64,000 nt of DNA from Hydractinia symbiolongicarpus (Eukaryota; Cnidaria; Hydrozoa; Anthoathecata; Hydractiniidae): assembly GCF_029227915.1 (NCBI RefSeq), contig NC_079888.1, forward strand, positions 7,065,001 through 7,129,000, written 5' to 3'. The translations under genes were made by a program, and so were the position numbers. This document shows, piece after piece, positions 11,475 through 22,731 of this stretch. The notes beneath the pieces are model-generated. The model was given only the letters and a program-made list of their open reading frames with translations. It was not told where the DNA came from and ran no database searches. Every line of letters begins with the position of its first letter. The first letter of the stretch is position 1.

Positions 11475-11990
11475 ATGGATTTGAGAAGTGTGATTCTTTT
11501 GTTATCATTGGTGACAATGACAGAATGCGATCTGAATGATGACAAGCAAGTGAATCCACAGGAGAACAACGACAATATTGATTCAAGACTATCTGAACTG
11601 GATAAAGACGATATTGAAAATCACATCAACGTAGATTATGCTTCTGTCTTTCCAAGTATGTCAGAAGAAGAAGCGTCATTGTTGCATCAAAAGTTGAGAA
11701 AACATGTTGTCGAGCAAAGGAGAAATTTTACAAGTCTGGTTAAACGAGGTTTCAAAGAAGATTGTGTCCTACGAAGGTTAAAAGTGACCATGGCGTTCGA
11801 AGAGTGTTGCGCGGATGTTTATTATGGTATATGCTCAGGTGGATGCCATGATAAGGGTAGATGCATACAAACTACTTTAAAACAGATGAGCGAAAACTTA
11901 ATCTGTCCAACGGGCGAAAGACTCCCAGTCTACTACGTTGCAGGTCTTAAATGCGAATGTACAAAGTGGCCAAAACATCTACCTCAATAG
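11475..11990 (+). CDS. Small secreted cystine-knot (CTCK-like) pro-protein
   Basis: 171 residues from the first in-frame ATG. Signal peptide 1-18 (VILLLSLVTMTEC). An acidic pro-region of about 70 residues follows, with an NFT glycosylation sequon and a dibasic KR at 90-91, a likely proprotein-convertase site just before the cysteine domain. Cysteines are at 97, 111, 112, 120, 124, 130, 144, 160 and 162; C120-S-G-G-C124 is the C-x-G-x-C knot signature and C160-E-C162 the C-x-C end. Intervals match the minus-strand neighbour (14-9-4-6-14-16-2), with one extra cysteine (C112) that could form an intermolecular bond, as in dimeric CTCK ligands. The two genes lie head to head 1.46 kb apart, which suggests an inverted duplication and possibly shared regulation. 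Probably a processed extracellular ligand. Confidence 0.85.
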   Translation: MDLRSVILLLSLVTMTECDLNDDKQVNPQENNDNIDSRLSELDKDDIENHINVDYASVFPSMSEEEASLLHQKLRKHVVEQRRNFTSLVKRGFKEDCVLRRLKVTMAFEECCADVYYGICSGGCHDKGRCIQTTLKQMSENLICPTGERLPVYYVAGLKCECTKWPKHLPQ

Positions 11991-12316
11991 TACTAATTTT
12001 CGCGATGTTTTAGATTTTACCCGCAAAATTGTTTTTTCGCGATACCTTTCTGTTTTGCATAACATTTTTTAAAACTAACATCAACTTGATATGTAGAAAA
12101 TCTGCTAAAATATTCTCATAGCATTCGCAAAATTTTAATGCACAAAAAATCAAATACGCGTGGAAATTAGTACAAGGTTAGCTTAACTTATAGCTAGACG
12201 TGTTTTAAAAAAGTTGTAAAAGAAGTTAAACATACAATACGTGTTTTGTTTTCTGTTTGGTTTGAAGGGGTAACCTACTACATTCCCTGTCCACACACCA
12301 GCACAGAAAAGAAGTG

Positions 12317-12619
12317 CAGTATTCGCTTAAATTAACGGACACTGCAAAAAGCGGACACCTCTAATTAACAGTCTCATAGAAAACGGAAAAAATTAGCAGA
12401 CATCACAAGGAATGAACACATTTTTATACACGGCATGAGTATTATTAAAATTTGTCCCTTATAAGTATGGAATAATTCCACAACTCGAAAAAGACGGAGA
12501 ATTATACACAAATTCGCAAAAATAAGCCTGAGAATGTATTTTTTTTAAAAGGCGGACACATCTAATTACAAGAAAAATGCTTTTACATCAATAGTGTCAG
12601 CCATATAAAGGAATTACTG
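12317..12619. mobile_element. pogo/Tigger-like MITE
   Basis: Starts CAGTATTCGCTTAAATTAACGGACAC and ends with the approximate reverse complement (ends ...AAGGAATTACTG), with CGGACAC phrases just inside both ends. CAGT-beginning inverted repeats are typical of pogo/Tigger elements. No coding capacity. The expected TA duplication is not clean, so the copy is old. Confidence 0.45.
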
Positions 12620-14058
12620 TAGTTTACTCCAATAAGATTAATTAACGCAGTTTATATCCTATTTTTGTACAACAATCTCATTATAAAAAAGTTTTAGAGC
12701 TAAGTAACGCATATTGGGTATATTTATTGCATTACTTCATCAAAGTTCATCCGTCATGAAATTCCAGCCTAAAAAGGTAGCTAGGATTTCGTGATGAATG
12801 TTAGCTTCTTTACAAAATAAGCAAAAGTGCGATGTGTGTGTCTCAGACTGCCAGTAATAGGTTTTTTAGAAAACAAATTTAGGATCTAAGAATATTAAAA
12901 AAATTATATTTAAAGACTTTTTTTTACATTATTGCATTTTTAGCAGCTGAAGACTTTTGTGAGTTTTGTTTGTACACATATTTTATGGACTTTCAAAAAA
13001 AAAACATGACAAGTTTACATGGAAAATTATGCCGTACACACGTGCACATTTTTACCCAACATGTCAAAAACTGTTGTAAGATAGGATTTTACAAAAACAA
13101 GTCCTTTTAGTATTTTACAGGACCACACTTATCGCACGTTAAAAAAGTCAATATTTCATATTCCATGCCCTTTTGTATGCAAGTTTCCACAAAATGTAAA
13201 AATAAAACACTATTGTAAGGCACTAAAGTGTCTTCAAACTATCCTTAAAATATCAGTAGCTAGCTAGCTAATATAACCATAACGCTTCTTAAAAATCTTT
13301 CCATCTTCCGCGATTCATGCTTAAAAGCTTAAGTAAAAAAATTGGATCCATATTCCTAACAAAGACTACTAAGGATAGCCAGGTACAGGTAAAAGAAGAA
13401 CACTATAACTCAAGGGTTAGCTAGATACTGAGGAGCTTTAGTTAGTTGCTGTAGCTAGCTAACGTTACAACAGCTAATAGCAAACCAACTAAGCATGAAC
13501 TAAAGACTAGCTAGCTATATCAATTAGAAAAGAAATTCTACTTTCCTGGTTGGTGGTGGTTGGTTTTATGCTTGCTACAAAATATGCATAGCTACATTAT
13601 AAAAAGTGGAAAAGAATCTAAAAAAATTACAAAAACCTTGTGAAGCTACGTATCTATAACCCAGCTTTTCTTTAAATGTTTACTTTATGCTAAGAACATC
13701 ATTTAACAGTCGGTGTAGTCAATGAAGCAATAAGTCCGTTTATCATATATAGCATATCTTACATATGTGTGTCTATATAAGAAATTTGTTGCTTTTATCA
13801 GACTTAAGCAATAACAAAACAAAACATCACTTTTATTTTGTTACAAAAAATAAAAAGTACTTACTTAACGTCGTTGGATTTGGAGACCAGGAACCCCATT
13901 ATGTACTATGACCTCCAAATCCCTGGTGGTATTTACTTCCGCGTACAATAAAAAAATTTCTAAAAATATTATACATATACCGTCAGATACTTAAGTATCA
14001 AAATTATATTCAATATAGGTGACTTTGGCAAAATTTTACTAGCTTATATTAATACATT
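12620..14058. other. Non-coding, no gene seen
   Basis: AT-rich, with several AGCTAGCTAGC runs (about 13258-13272 and 13440-13520) and a hairpin at 13876-13922. No coding or RNA gene recognised. Confidence 0.5.
13876..13922. repeat. Inverted repeat / possible hairpin
   Basis: GGATTTGGAG at 13876-13885 is perfectly complementary to CTCCAAATCC at 13913-13922, with a 27-base spacer. Confidence 0.55.
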
Positions 14059-14204
14059 TCTAGTCGATAAAGCCCGTGAAAAAATTCACTTAGGCAAAAG
14101 AACAATGGAAAAATAGGTTGTTTTAGATTTTTTGCTGACGTCTGCAGTACAGATACAAAAAAATGCCTGTTACAGACAGATACAGTCTCTGTGTGATTAT
14201 ATAA
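14059..14204 (-). mobile_element. Short Helitron-like element
   Basis: Read on the minus strand: the 5' end near 14204 has TATATAATCA followed by a CTGTATCTGTCTG tract, and the 3' end near 14060 has the hairpin AGTGAATT...TTCACGGGC and CGACTAG. It abuts the next Helitron-like 3' end head to tail, as the pair at 55995-57296 does. Confidence 0.55.
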
Positions 14205-14560
14205 GACTAGTCGATAAAGCCCGTGAAAAAAATTCACTAGGGCAGGATAAAAATTAAAAGAAGCGTCATTTGAATTTTGATGACGTCAGCAAACTATCCA
14301 CAAAAAGCCTTTTTTAACGTCGCTTCTATTGTGTAGAGCTTAAAGCGCCGATCAAAAAAATGTATATGTTATGTTATATGTTTTTGATAAACGGTTATGA
14401 AGATGTAAGGGTTTAAAAATTTTGCTGACATCACCAAAGACCCGCGAAAACACCAATTTTTTTTTAGTTTTGGCGAAAAAGTTTTTTTGTTTAGAATTTT
14501 GAGCACATTTTATCACACTTCATCAATCTTCAATCTTTTTTTGTTGCGAATTTAAAAAAT
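14205..14560 (-). mobile_element. Helitron-like element, 5' end not found
   Basis: Begins ACTAGTCGATAAAGCCCGTG, the reverse complement of a Helitron 3' end, then has internal sequence with ATGACGTCAGCAAA as in the elements at 56 kb. The opposite terminus could not be located; the right limit is approximate. Confidence 0.5.
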
Positions 14561-14589
14561 GGTTAAAAGTACTTACGTAACCGCGTTGT

Positions 14590-14875
14590 GGCGTCGTAGA
14601 TTAGTGGTTATAACTCTCGTACTCTGTGCGGGAGACCGGGGTTTGATTCCTCTTCACGGCGATTCAACATGGGCGAGTGAATGTTACCATAGCCCTGGGT
14701 TAACCCAAGCCATGTGAGGGAAATTGGGGAGATGGCTCCATGTGTGGGCCGTTGCATGTTGCCGGGAGTTGTCTAGTAGAGAGCGGGCCCTAAGTCTGTG
14801 TAGCTCGAACGAGAATTAAATACTCTAGGACTTTCCATCTAAGCCATGGCCCCTCCTGGAAATAATAGACAGGGT
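14590..14875 (+). mobile_element. tRNA-derived SINE with conserved core
   Basis: The head (14590-14660) is tRNA-like: A-box-like TAGATTAGTGG and B-box-like GGTTTGATTCC. The body has the phrase AACCCAAGCCATGTGAGGG followed by AAATTGGG, which recurs in the minus-strand SINE at 27627-27875, so these are one family. The 3' limit is approximate. Not a functional tRNA: the acceptor and anticodon arms do not fold cleanly. Confidence 0.7.
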
Positions 14876-15420
14876 ATATCCCTTGATATTAGTGAGGCTA
14901 GCCATGTAAAATATGCACATCTCACCGCGTGTTTGTGGCCTTTAATTTCCTTATAGTATTAGCTTTAGTTTATCAACTTGCATTATACGTCAGATAGTTC
15001 CACCTCTAGTTTTCCGAGATTTTAGTACAATTAGCAAGATTAGTAAGTTGGATCTTATAAACTTCTGCTAGTATTACATTATTTTTGGTTAAATTCCTTT
15101 CAATAAATTATAATGGACTTCTAAATTTCCGATCCCATATTATATGAGATATAATATGCTAATACAAATCTCATATGTTGCCAGTGTGACAAATAATTTT
15201 AATTATCTGTCTTATAGAATTAATAATTTTTGCTTCAATTATTCTGTTGCTGAACGTCCATGGAGCGCTAAATATGGGCCGCAAACTGTGCTACACATTC
15301 AGGAGAGTGCTTCAGTACAGCTATGCAGTATGTTGTAAATCAAGTAAAGCCCACACAACATTATAGTGCTTCGGGTGTAATTTATTTTTTAAAAAATAAC
15401 TGCGCTGGTACTTTAGCTTA
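14876..15420. other. Non-coding, no gene seen
   Basis: No exon or repeat recognised. Confidence 0.5.
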
Positions 15421-15855
15421 AGTAAAAACACCGTTTACAGCACGTTGTTATCCCGTCATAGCGAAAACAGTGGGTCAATATTATTTTATTTTCCAGTTTA
15501 AATATTAATCGTGACACTGGACTGAGCGCTTACTACTGGTAAACCGTTTCGCACGGATGCAGGTGTAGTATCCTTTTCAAAAAAAAAAACTTCATTGCAA
15601 CTTAACACCAGAATGAGCGCTTAGTACAGGTAAACGGTGTCGCACATGAGTATGGGTGTAATATCATCTTGCAAGAAACACGCCGTTAAGCCACAAATAA
15701 CTGTGTTACCCGACGTTAAATACCTGGCAGAGCGATTAATAGGAACCGTAAACGTAGTACAGGTAAACGGTGTTGCACATGTGTGTTTCTCCCTTAAACT
15801 TTATCGCAATTTTGTTTAAATAAAAACACGGGAAACAGTTCGTTGTTACCCGGTC
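15421..15855 (+). repeat. Irregular tandem repeat
   Basis: Recurring blocks: a GAGCGCTTA...GGTAAACGGTGTCGCAC-like phrase at about 15522, 15613 and 15754, alternating with AAAAACACCGTTTACAGCACGTTGTTA-like phrases at 15425, 15675 and 15820. Roughly 100-150-bp spacing, diverged. Confidence 0.5.
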
Positions 15856-16111
15856 CAACTAAAAACATTACTCAGCAATTTTATTCTGCGGAATAAGTTT
15901 TTATGACAGTAATGAAAGGTATAGCTACCTAACTGCATTTAGCATAAAAACTACTGATTAAGAAGTTTGCTGCATTTGGCTACTTTCACTTTTAAGTCAG
16001 AGGTAGCTAAAGAATAGGAATAAATACGGATATCTATATCTAGCTAGCTGACTTTAGCAAGATGCTGCCTTGAAGTCTTTGTTCATAGCCAAAATCTCAA
16101 AATTGGTTTGT

Positions 16112-17035
16112 TTAAGCAAGGAGGTTTAAAAGGAGAAGGAGATACATCTCAGCAGTTCCTATTGAAACCATCCGTTGCAGGTTGCTGTATTGTTGTATTG
16201 ATTGGTGTATTGTTTTCAAATTCAGTTTTGTAAACAAAAATTTGAAATCTCGCGCGTAAATTATAAAAGTAACCGTTTTCCTAGCGTTAAAAAACTCGTT
16301 TGCTTTGTATTTTGATCGTTTAAAATCAGTTTTTAAACATTTTTGGTGGTACATGCAGAAAATAAAGAAAATCAGCCGAAATGAGGGAAATTATGGTAAC
16401 ATAAAGATAAAAAAAAACAATATTAGAAAATAATAACACGAAGAAATAAAAGTAAATCATTGCCCAACGAAAAATGAATAATTAGAGATAGTAACGAATG
16501 ATTAATATTTTCTTTTGTTCTATGAAAGAAACAATAGTCACCGAACACCGATTCTATACCGAAAATTCAATAAGTTTAAAGAAAGAAATATGTACTAATA
16601 TGCAAACTCTCCTGCAGTAATATTTTTTAAAAGTTTTATCAATCTTTTAACTGACGCTGTGCTAGGAGGGAACATACAGAAACATCTACAACATATAGAA
16701 TTACACCATATCTCAGGGCAACAATTTACACAATATATGCTCCAAATGCCAGCTAAATCGTTTTGCATGTGGGGATAATAAACTTCACCAGCATTAATTC
16801 TTATAGCTCAACAGAGCCATGTGTTTTATTTATGTTCGGTATAGCTTTTAATATGTTTTTTGAAAGTTCTGCTTTGTCGTTAAAACACTCGTCTCACTCT
16901 CGGCATGTAAAAATGCAGCAAAAGCGGTGCAAAGGATAGATTCAAAGGAGAGTGTAAACAAAAGAAATTTGAATAGAATTTAAATGGACGTTGCTGAGAT
17001 GTATCTCCTTATCTCTTTAAACCTCCTTGGTTTAA
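16112..17035. mobile_element. TTAA-flanked inverted-repeat DNA element
   Basis: The left end (about 16116-16153, CAAGGAGGTTTAAAAGGAG... to ATACATCTCAGCA) is matched in inverse at 16992-17031, about 40 bases with few mismatches. TTAA lies directly outside both ends, consistent with a TTAA target duplication as used by piggyBac and Kolobok transposons. No transposase frame of useful length is inside, so it is non-autonomous. Confidence 0.65.
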
Positions 17036-18354
17036 GATTTAAACATGGCTAGAAAACGTGACGATATATTCATCTTAACATGTGAAAACATACAGAAAAT
17101 AAATATTCCTATAAATACAAAGTATTTAGAAAAGCAAAAGATTAAAGGGAGATCTGTTTGTAAGTCTTCTTTGACACCATCACTTTTAAAACAAAATTGC
17201 CATCGTGAGATTTTTTGGGGCCTCTGCCGTGATTCCGAAATTAAGGTGCGTGAACCCAAAACAAAGTCCGTAAAAATAGGGTTTCTCGGAAATTTTCGGA
17301 AACAAAGCTACGCGCAACCATTTTGAACAGATATAAATCTTATTTAGCTGCTAGAATCTTTTAACAGAATGTGAAAAGCAACCGAAAATCATCAATTATG
17401 TCCCACAATGGATACGTTTTAAGCACACGTCCACAAAAATGTGTTTCATTAAATTACTGTATTTTTTCTTTTCTCTTGCCAAAGGAACCTAATTTTTAAA
17501 ATAATATCTACATCATCATCAATATCATTATTGTTGCTATACCTCCGTGTTGTTACTTATACAAAAAGCTAGTTCATTATCAAGCGTATTTTCTTCTGAT
17601 ATTTTCATATTAAATTCCTAATTCAGCATTTGAGTTTTATTTACCTGAAATTCAACATGAGCATCATGTTTCAACTAAACCCAGGATGAATACGACATAA
17701 TCAAATTAATACACTAATTACAATTAAAGCAAATGAACCAATATTTAACTGTACATACTAGTTTTATCTATTATTGGTTCACCCTAAAATACTTGTATTT
17801 TACACATATAGACTATCAACCCTGTGATGGCACGAATGTACTCTTTCCTCTATAGCAGTTTATATAAAAGATGTAACATTCTTTAAAACCTGCTGTTCAG
17901 GCTTTCATAGTCAACAGTTACGAATTCCGGGTATTATTGAAACGAAAATAGTTTTAAATTACTGAACTATATTGTATTTAATCTTCCAAATCATCTAACC
18001 GGAATTTTTAAATATATAGAAAGTCCAAGAGCAAACACATACAAAAATAAAAAACAAAAAATAAAAACAAAAACACGACATTTTTAATTGACATAAAAAG
18101 TTAATCCTTTAATTCAATTCTTTAATTCTGACGACTATGCTATAGTCCCCTCCCTCTACATCTCATTTTTGTAGGCTGTACCACGTTAAACTTTCCTTGT
18201 TTCGCTATACCATGAATCACCTCTTTCTTCTGAAATACTAAGCCGAAAACATACTTATGAAAAAGATAAAAAACAACAAGTTTCCCTACGTCATAGATTA
18301 TGACGTTGTAGACTTGCTCCATTTTTATCCTAACACTAGTCTTCGTAGTTTTAA
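17036..18354. other. Non-coding, no gene seen
   Basis: A 93-codon open frame at 17045-17326 has no recognisable domain and was not accepted. An imperfect palindrome around TATGACG (18286-18311) lies just left of the Helitron-like element. Confidence 0.45.
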
Positions 18355-18491
18355 TCTATATTATAATACCCGTATACGTCTGTCTGTCTGTCACGCAAAA
18401 TGGTAGCTTAGCTGCGCAATAGCGAGAAGCACACAATGCGGTATAAAAAGGACGGGCGAACCCGTGGATTTTCCACGGGCTAACGACTAGT
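18355..18491 (+). mobile_element. Short Helitron-like element
   Basis: The 5' end reads TCTATATTATAATACCCG then CGTCTGTCTGTCTGTC; the 3' end has the hairpin CCCGTGGA/TCCACGGG (18461-18479) and ends CTAGT at 18487-18491. Same family as 791-917. Confidence 0.7.
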
Positions 18492-21400
18492 TTACTTAAA
18501 ATGAGGTTACATTTTTTACATAATTTGTTCTTTAAGTCGATTATAACCCCCCTCTCCCCAAGTTTGATACATCATCGTTGATTTTTGGTGCTATCTTAGG
18601 CTTTTGTGAAGTAAATATACCATGACTAGGACGAGCTATAATTAAAACTTTAGCATAGTTATTAGGTAGCCATGTTTAAAAAAGTATTGTTATAACCGTA
18701 CGCTGTCCTCTGGGCCCGGTTTGAACAGAAAGTACTGGTCGTTAAAAAGGATATTCTGTACTTGTTCATCAGTTTTTTCCAACTTAAATCTGGATGTGCA
18801 TTCCCAAGCTAAGCCTTTATAAAAAACAAATCAAAAATCGATTACGCACTTATAGAACCAATTAACATAGATCTTGAATTGGTAAGCTGGTAAACTTGTT
18901 ATTTTTAGGATAACTAAGACATTTGTCTTTGAAATTTTTCAGATGTATGATGTGACATCACTTGAGCATGATTTAGTTTATTAGCTTAGTTTCGTGGACG
19001 TGCAACAAGAACACGCCATATCATTCAATTTTTATGCTAAGATTATTTAAAAAACTATTTTATTGTTGAGAGAGATGCACAAAAAATTTTGTTCTTGCAA
19101 AAGTGGTTTAGGAATGAACTTAAAAATGGCGTGCAATATTTTCAATGAATGCTGTTATAACTGCTCAATTTGACGAAAGTTCTTTATCTATTGCACAAAA
19201 TTATTCATTAATTGAATTTGACAAAGATACAATCTCGGCCTGTGCTGTTGTGGGTAAATAAGAGACGAATGTTATCACAGTCACGAAAAATGGTAGTCCT
19301 TTTCAAGCTACTAGTTTTTCCCTTTTGTGGCAGACCTTCTCTATGAACAAGTAAGTAATAATTTGAAAAAAAGTATAAAGTAGAAATTTTTAACAAACTG
19401 ATCAGGAAGCTTATTGAACATATTTCTAAAACATTGCATTAGAGCTGTCTATACTAGCCTGATTTTCAATTACGATATAACGATAAGCATTAATTGGCGT
19501 TAATTGGACCACCAATTGACCATATGGATTATTTATAACTGTGTTAAAATTTAAAATATTCTGTCTGATTAACTGGGCATAGCAGTTAGCTTTATCAACA
19601 CGATCAGAACTTTACGTTTTGTTTTTAGTTGTTCTCAGTCCCTAACGTTTCATGCAAACATAGTTTAGAATATTACCAAGTTGTTCTCTTTTTTTTTCTT
19701 GAATGTGACATCGTACGTTTTATCACTACAGTCTTAACTGTGCCACCACAGCAATTTTAAAATCATTTTAATTTTTTTTTAAATTAAGAGTATTGCATAT
19801 TACATTTTAAACAAACTGTCTGGATGTTTAAACATTCAGCTACATAATAAACATGAAGTTTCCACTCATTGGTTTGTAAACATCACAGGTAATCTTTTAA
19901 GTCTTTTTAATTCGTTGTCGTATGTGGTCAGCCAAAAAAATGACTAATTACCAACCCTTATTAGCTTGTCTATACAAAAAAAACAGGACTCTGCCACTGG
20001 TATAGATATGATGCGTTTGTTCAATGCGTGTGGATTTTCTTGGCATTGTTAAACAAATAATAAGCCGGAAATATTTTTGTTGTTTGGATAATACGACGCA
20101 CACGCTTCAATTATGCTTTGAAATCCAAGGTTTATACAAAATAAGGATACACTCGTATGCTTTCCTATGGATGTCTATACAACTTTCAAACGAATCCTTA
20201 TATGACATTTGTAATCCAATTTTAAATACATCAACATCAATTGGATCTTATTGTAATTAAATATTCATCGCTCGTCCATTGTCTATTCCCGGCTTTATTA
20301 GGTTAAGTAAGGTGAGTAGATTCAAATGAATAGATAACTCACAATTTTGTTACGGGATATAGAAACAGGACAACAACAGTACATGATAAGAAAGCCTAAT
20401 ATTATTTTCCTGTTTTGAGAAAATTGTCCTTTTCGGTAGTTTTATACTGTCCTACAGTTTATAGGCAGTTTTTTTCAATGGTTTCAAACCTCAAATAGAC
20501 AACAAGCTTGTTTTTCGCCTCAGGATATCAACATATCATTGTTTGGTAGAAATTTCACACATTCCCGCGTTGTAGGAAACGACTAATATGAAGCAAACTA
20601 CTATAAACCAAGTTGCGGTTGTTTCTGATGCTAACGGCTTCTCAACTGGTTATCTGCTAAGTTTTTCAGATATTTGTGTGTTCGAAAATGTGGCTAAAAG
20701 AAAGTCAACGAACATAACAGAACGGGAATTTTATGTCAAAAATGTTATATATCTTTACGTGAAAAGGTTAATTGAATTATAAAAATACCTGTTGAGTTTT
20801 GCATAAGCATACGGTTTTACAAGATGTATATATATAGAGAAAAAGAGAGAGAAAGAAAGAAAGATCCCGTTTGTAATGCTTTTGTTGGTAATATTTTTGG
20901 CAGTAGTTAGTTTCAAGGTGGAAATTCCTGAAGAGTTTTTCTAATGTCATGATTATTTAAGGAGAATTTTGTCCCTATATATTCGAGGAGTCGTACTCGA
21001 AGGCAAAAATATGACAGCAGCAATGAATAATACAACTGAAAGAAGAGAATGTTCTAGATGAAGTCTAGTTTCAAAAATATGTTTTATCTTTGATTTGTCA
21101 TATTCTTGAAAGTCGGAGATTATATCTTCATTTAAAAAACAATCAATGCTTTATCTATGCTTTAATTCAATAACAATATTCTCTGGTATTTACCTTTTTT
21201 CCCGTTTCTATCATTGCATTGCATTCCTGCTCTATGAAACATTTGTTTCACAAATAAACCTTTTTTCAGCTAGAAATTTGAAAAACTTATGAATACTATA
21301 ATATTAGATATGGCGAAAGTATTGCTTATAAAAAGTTCTCAATTTGTAAATGCACAAAGTTTTTTTGCGAAAGTTTTTTCGATGAAATTATAAGTTTTGT

Positions 21401-22669
21401 TATCTCCTCCATATTTATATAATATACTCGCGGTTAAGAAAATACTGTGTGTAACCACTTTGTACATACCATACGAGAAACTGTTTTGTATCCCCCTCTC
21501 AGGTTTGAACTTTTGACCCACTTAAACCTGATATTTGACGGAATTAACTGATAGATATTTTCAACCGGTTAATACGGGAAATTCGTTGCACTGATTTGCT
21601 AAAAAGCCTTCACTTCAGGCTTTATACAGCACGGTGTAACTTTTAACCTCATTACAATCAAAATAGTTGCTATAAATGTAAACAAACAACTTCGCCAGAG
21701 AATTGGTTACATAGATAGCTATATACAGGCTCAAAATCAGTTTTCAGTAAATCCAAAACCTCGCATCTCTCTCACAGAAGAACAGCAAGGATGTTGATAA
21801 ATTAAAATCCACTACGTTTTTAATGTCAACATTTATTGCAACAATGAGCAACAAGCAAAACGACATCGAATTTCTGTGACAGACTCTTTTTCTGACGAAG
21901 AATAAAATTTGGTTAAAAAAACCTTTTAAAAAATTATGTATATGGATATTAGAATGTTTTGTTTTCTTTTCGAACATGTATTTAAAAAATTGATACAAGC
22001 TCGGTCTTTACTTTTGACCTTGGCTGCTATTTCTCGGTAGAGATAGAAAAAATAGTTTATATTGTATTAGAATTAACTATCTTTAATGTCGGAAATTATA
22101 GCAAAAACATTGCATTAAATCTTGCTCTTAATTTAAGTATTTCCTATCCACATTTTACCAGTTTTTTTTAAGGTGTTTGATAAAGTATTTTAAAAAATTC
22201 GCAAGGTTATAGCGAAATTTGGCTTTCATTGGCTCTCATTAGAAATCTTTCTCTTTTCTTCAACGTTGTGTCGCTTGGCTATGAGTTTTTTTTGGATTTT
22301 TGACTGCATAATCACATATAAACGCGTGGCGAATATCACCTGGAAATGCGCACACAAATAGTGAGGAAGGAAAAGGGGATTATAAGTTTCGATTCCTGTC
22401 AATTTTTTTGCACTTCCAGCTTATGTACAACCTATGAACATTATTCATAGATTATAAGAAAAAGGAAACAGGAATTTTACCGTTAACAGAAAGTACAAAA
22501 TATATTGTCCTTTTCGCAATGATAAAGTTTCCGTTATTTTCTAAATCAAATGATCCTTTACAACTCCATCTAATCATTCTTTGTTGTCTATTAATTTTCA
22601 ATGTAATCGGACACCTACCTATTTTTCTGTCTTTTGTGATACTGCAAATAGGATTATAAACTTGTTTCC
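18492..22669. other. Long non-coding interval
   Basis: About 4.2 kb with no supported exon, RNA gene or strong repeat; includes a short GA-rich stretch (GAGAGAGAAAGAAAGAAAG) at about 20840-20865. Short open frames here lack any recognisable feature. Confidence 0.45.
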
Positions 22670-22677
22670 TATAAATA
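22670..22677 (+). promoter_or_regulatory. Candidate TATA box of the peroxidase gene
   Basis: TATAAATA 55-62 bases upstream of the peroxidase ATG (22732), with a second TATAAA at 22655. Placement fits a very short 5' UTR. Confidence 0.45.
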
Positions 22678-22731
22678 ACTGAAAACTGGATAACCACTCC
22701 ATTAACAGTTGACGAAGGTAAGAAAGCAATC

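Noticed and set aside
6913-11990. GPCR and cystine-knot genes as a receptor-ligand pair
   Set aside because: Receptors for CTCK hormones are LGRs with leucine-rich repeats, absent here; proximity alone is no evidence.
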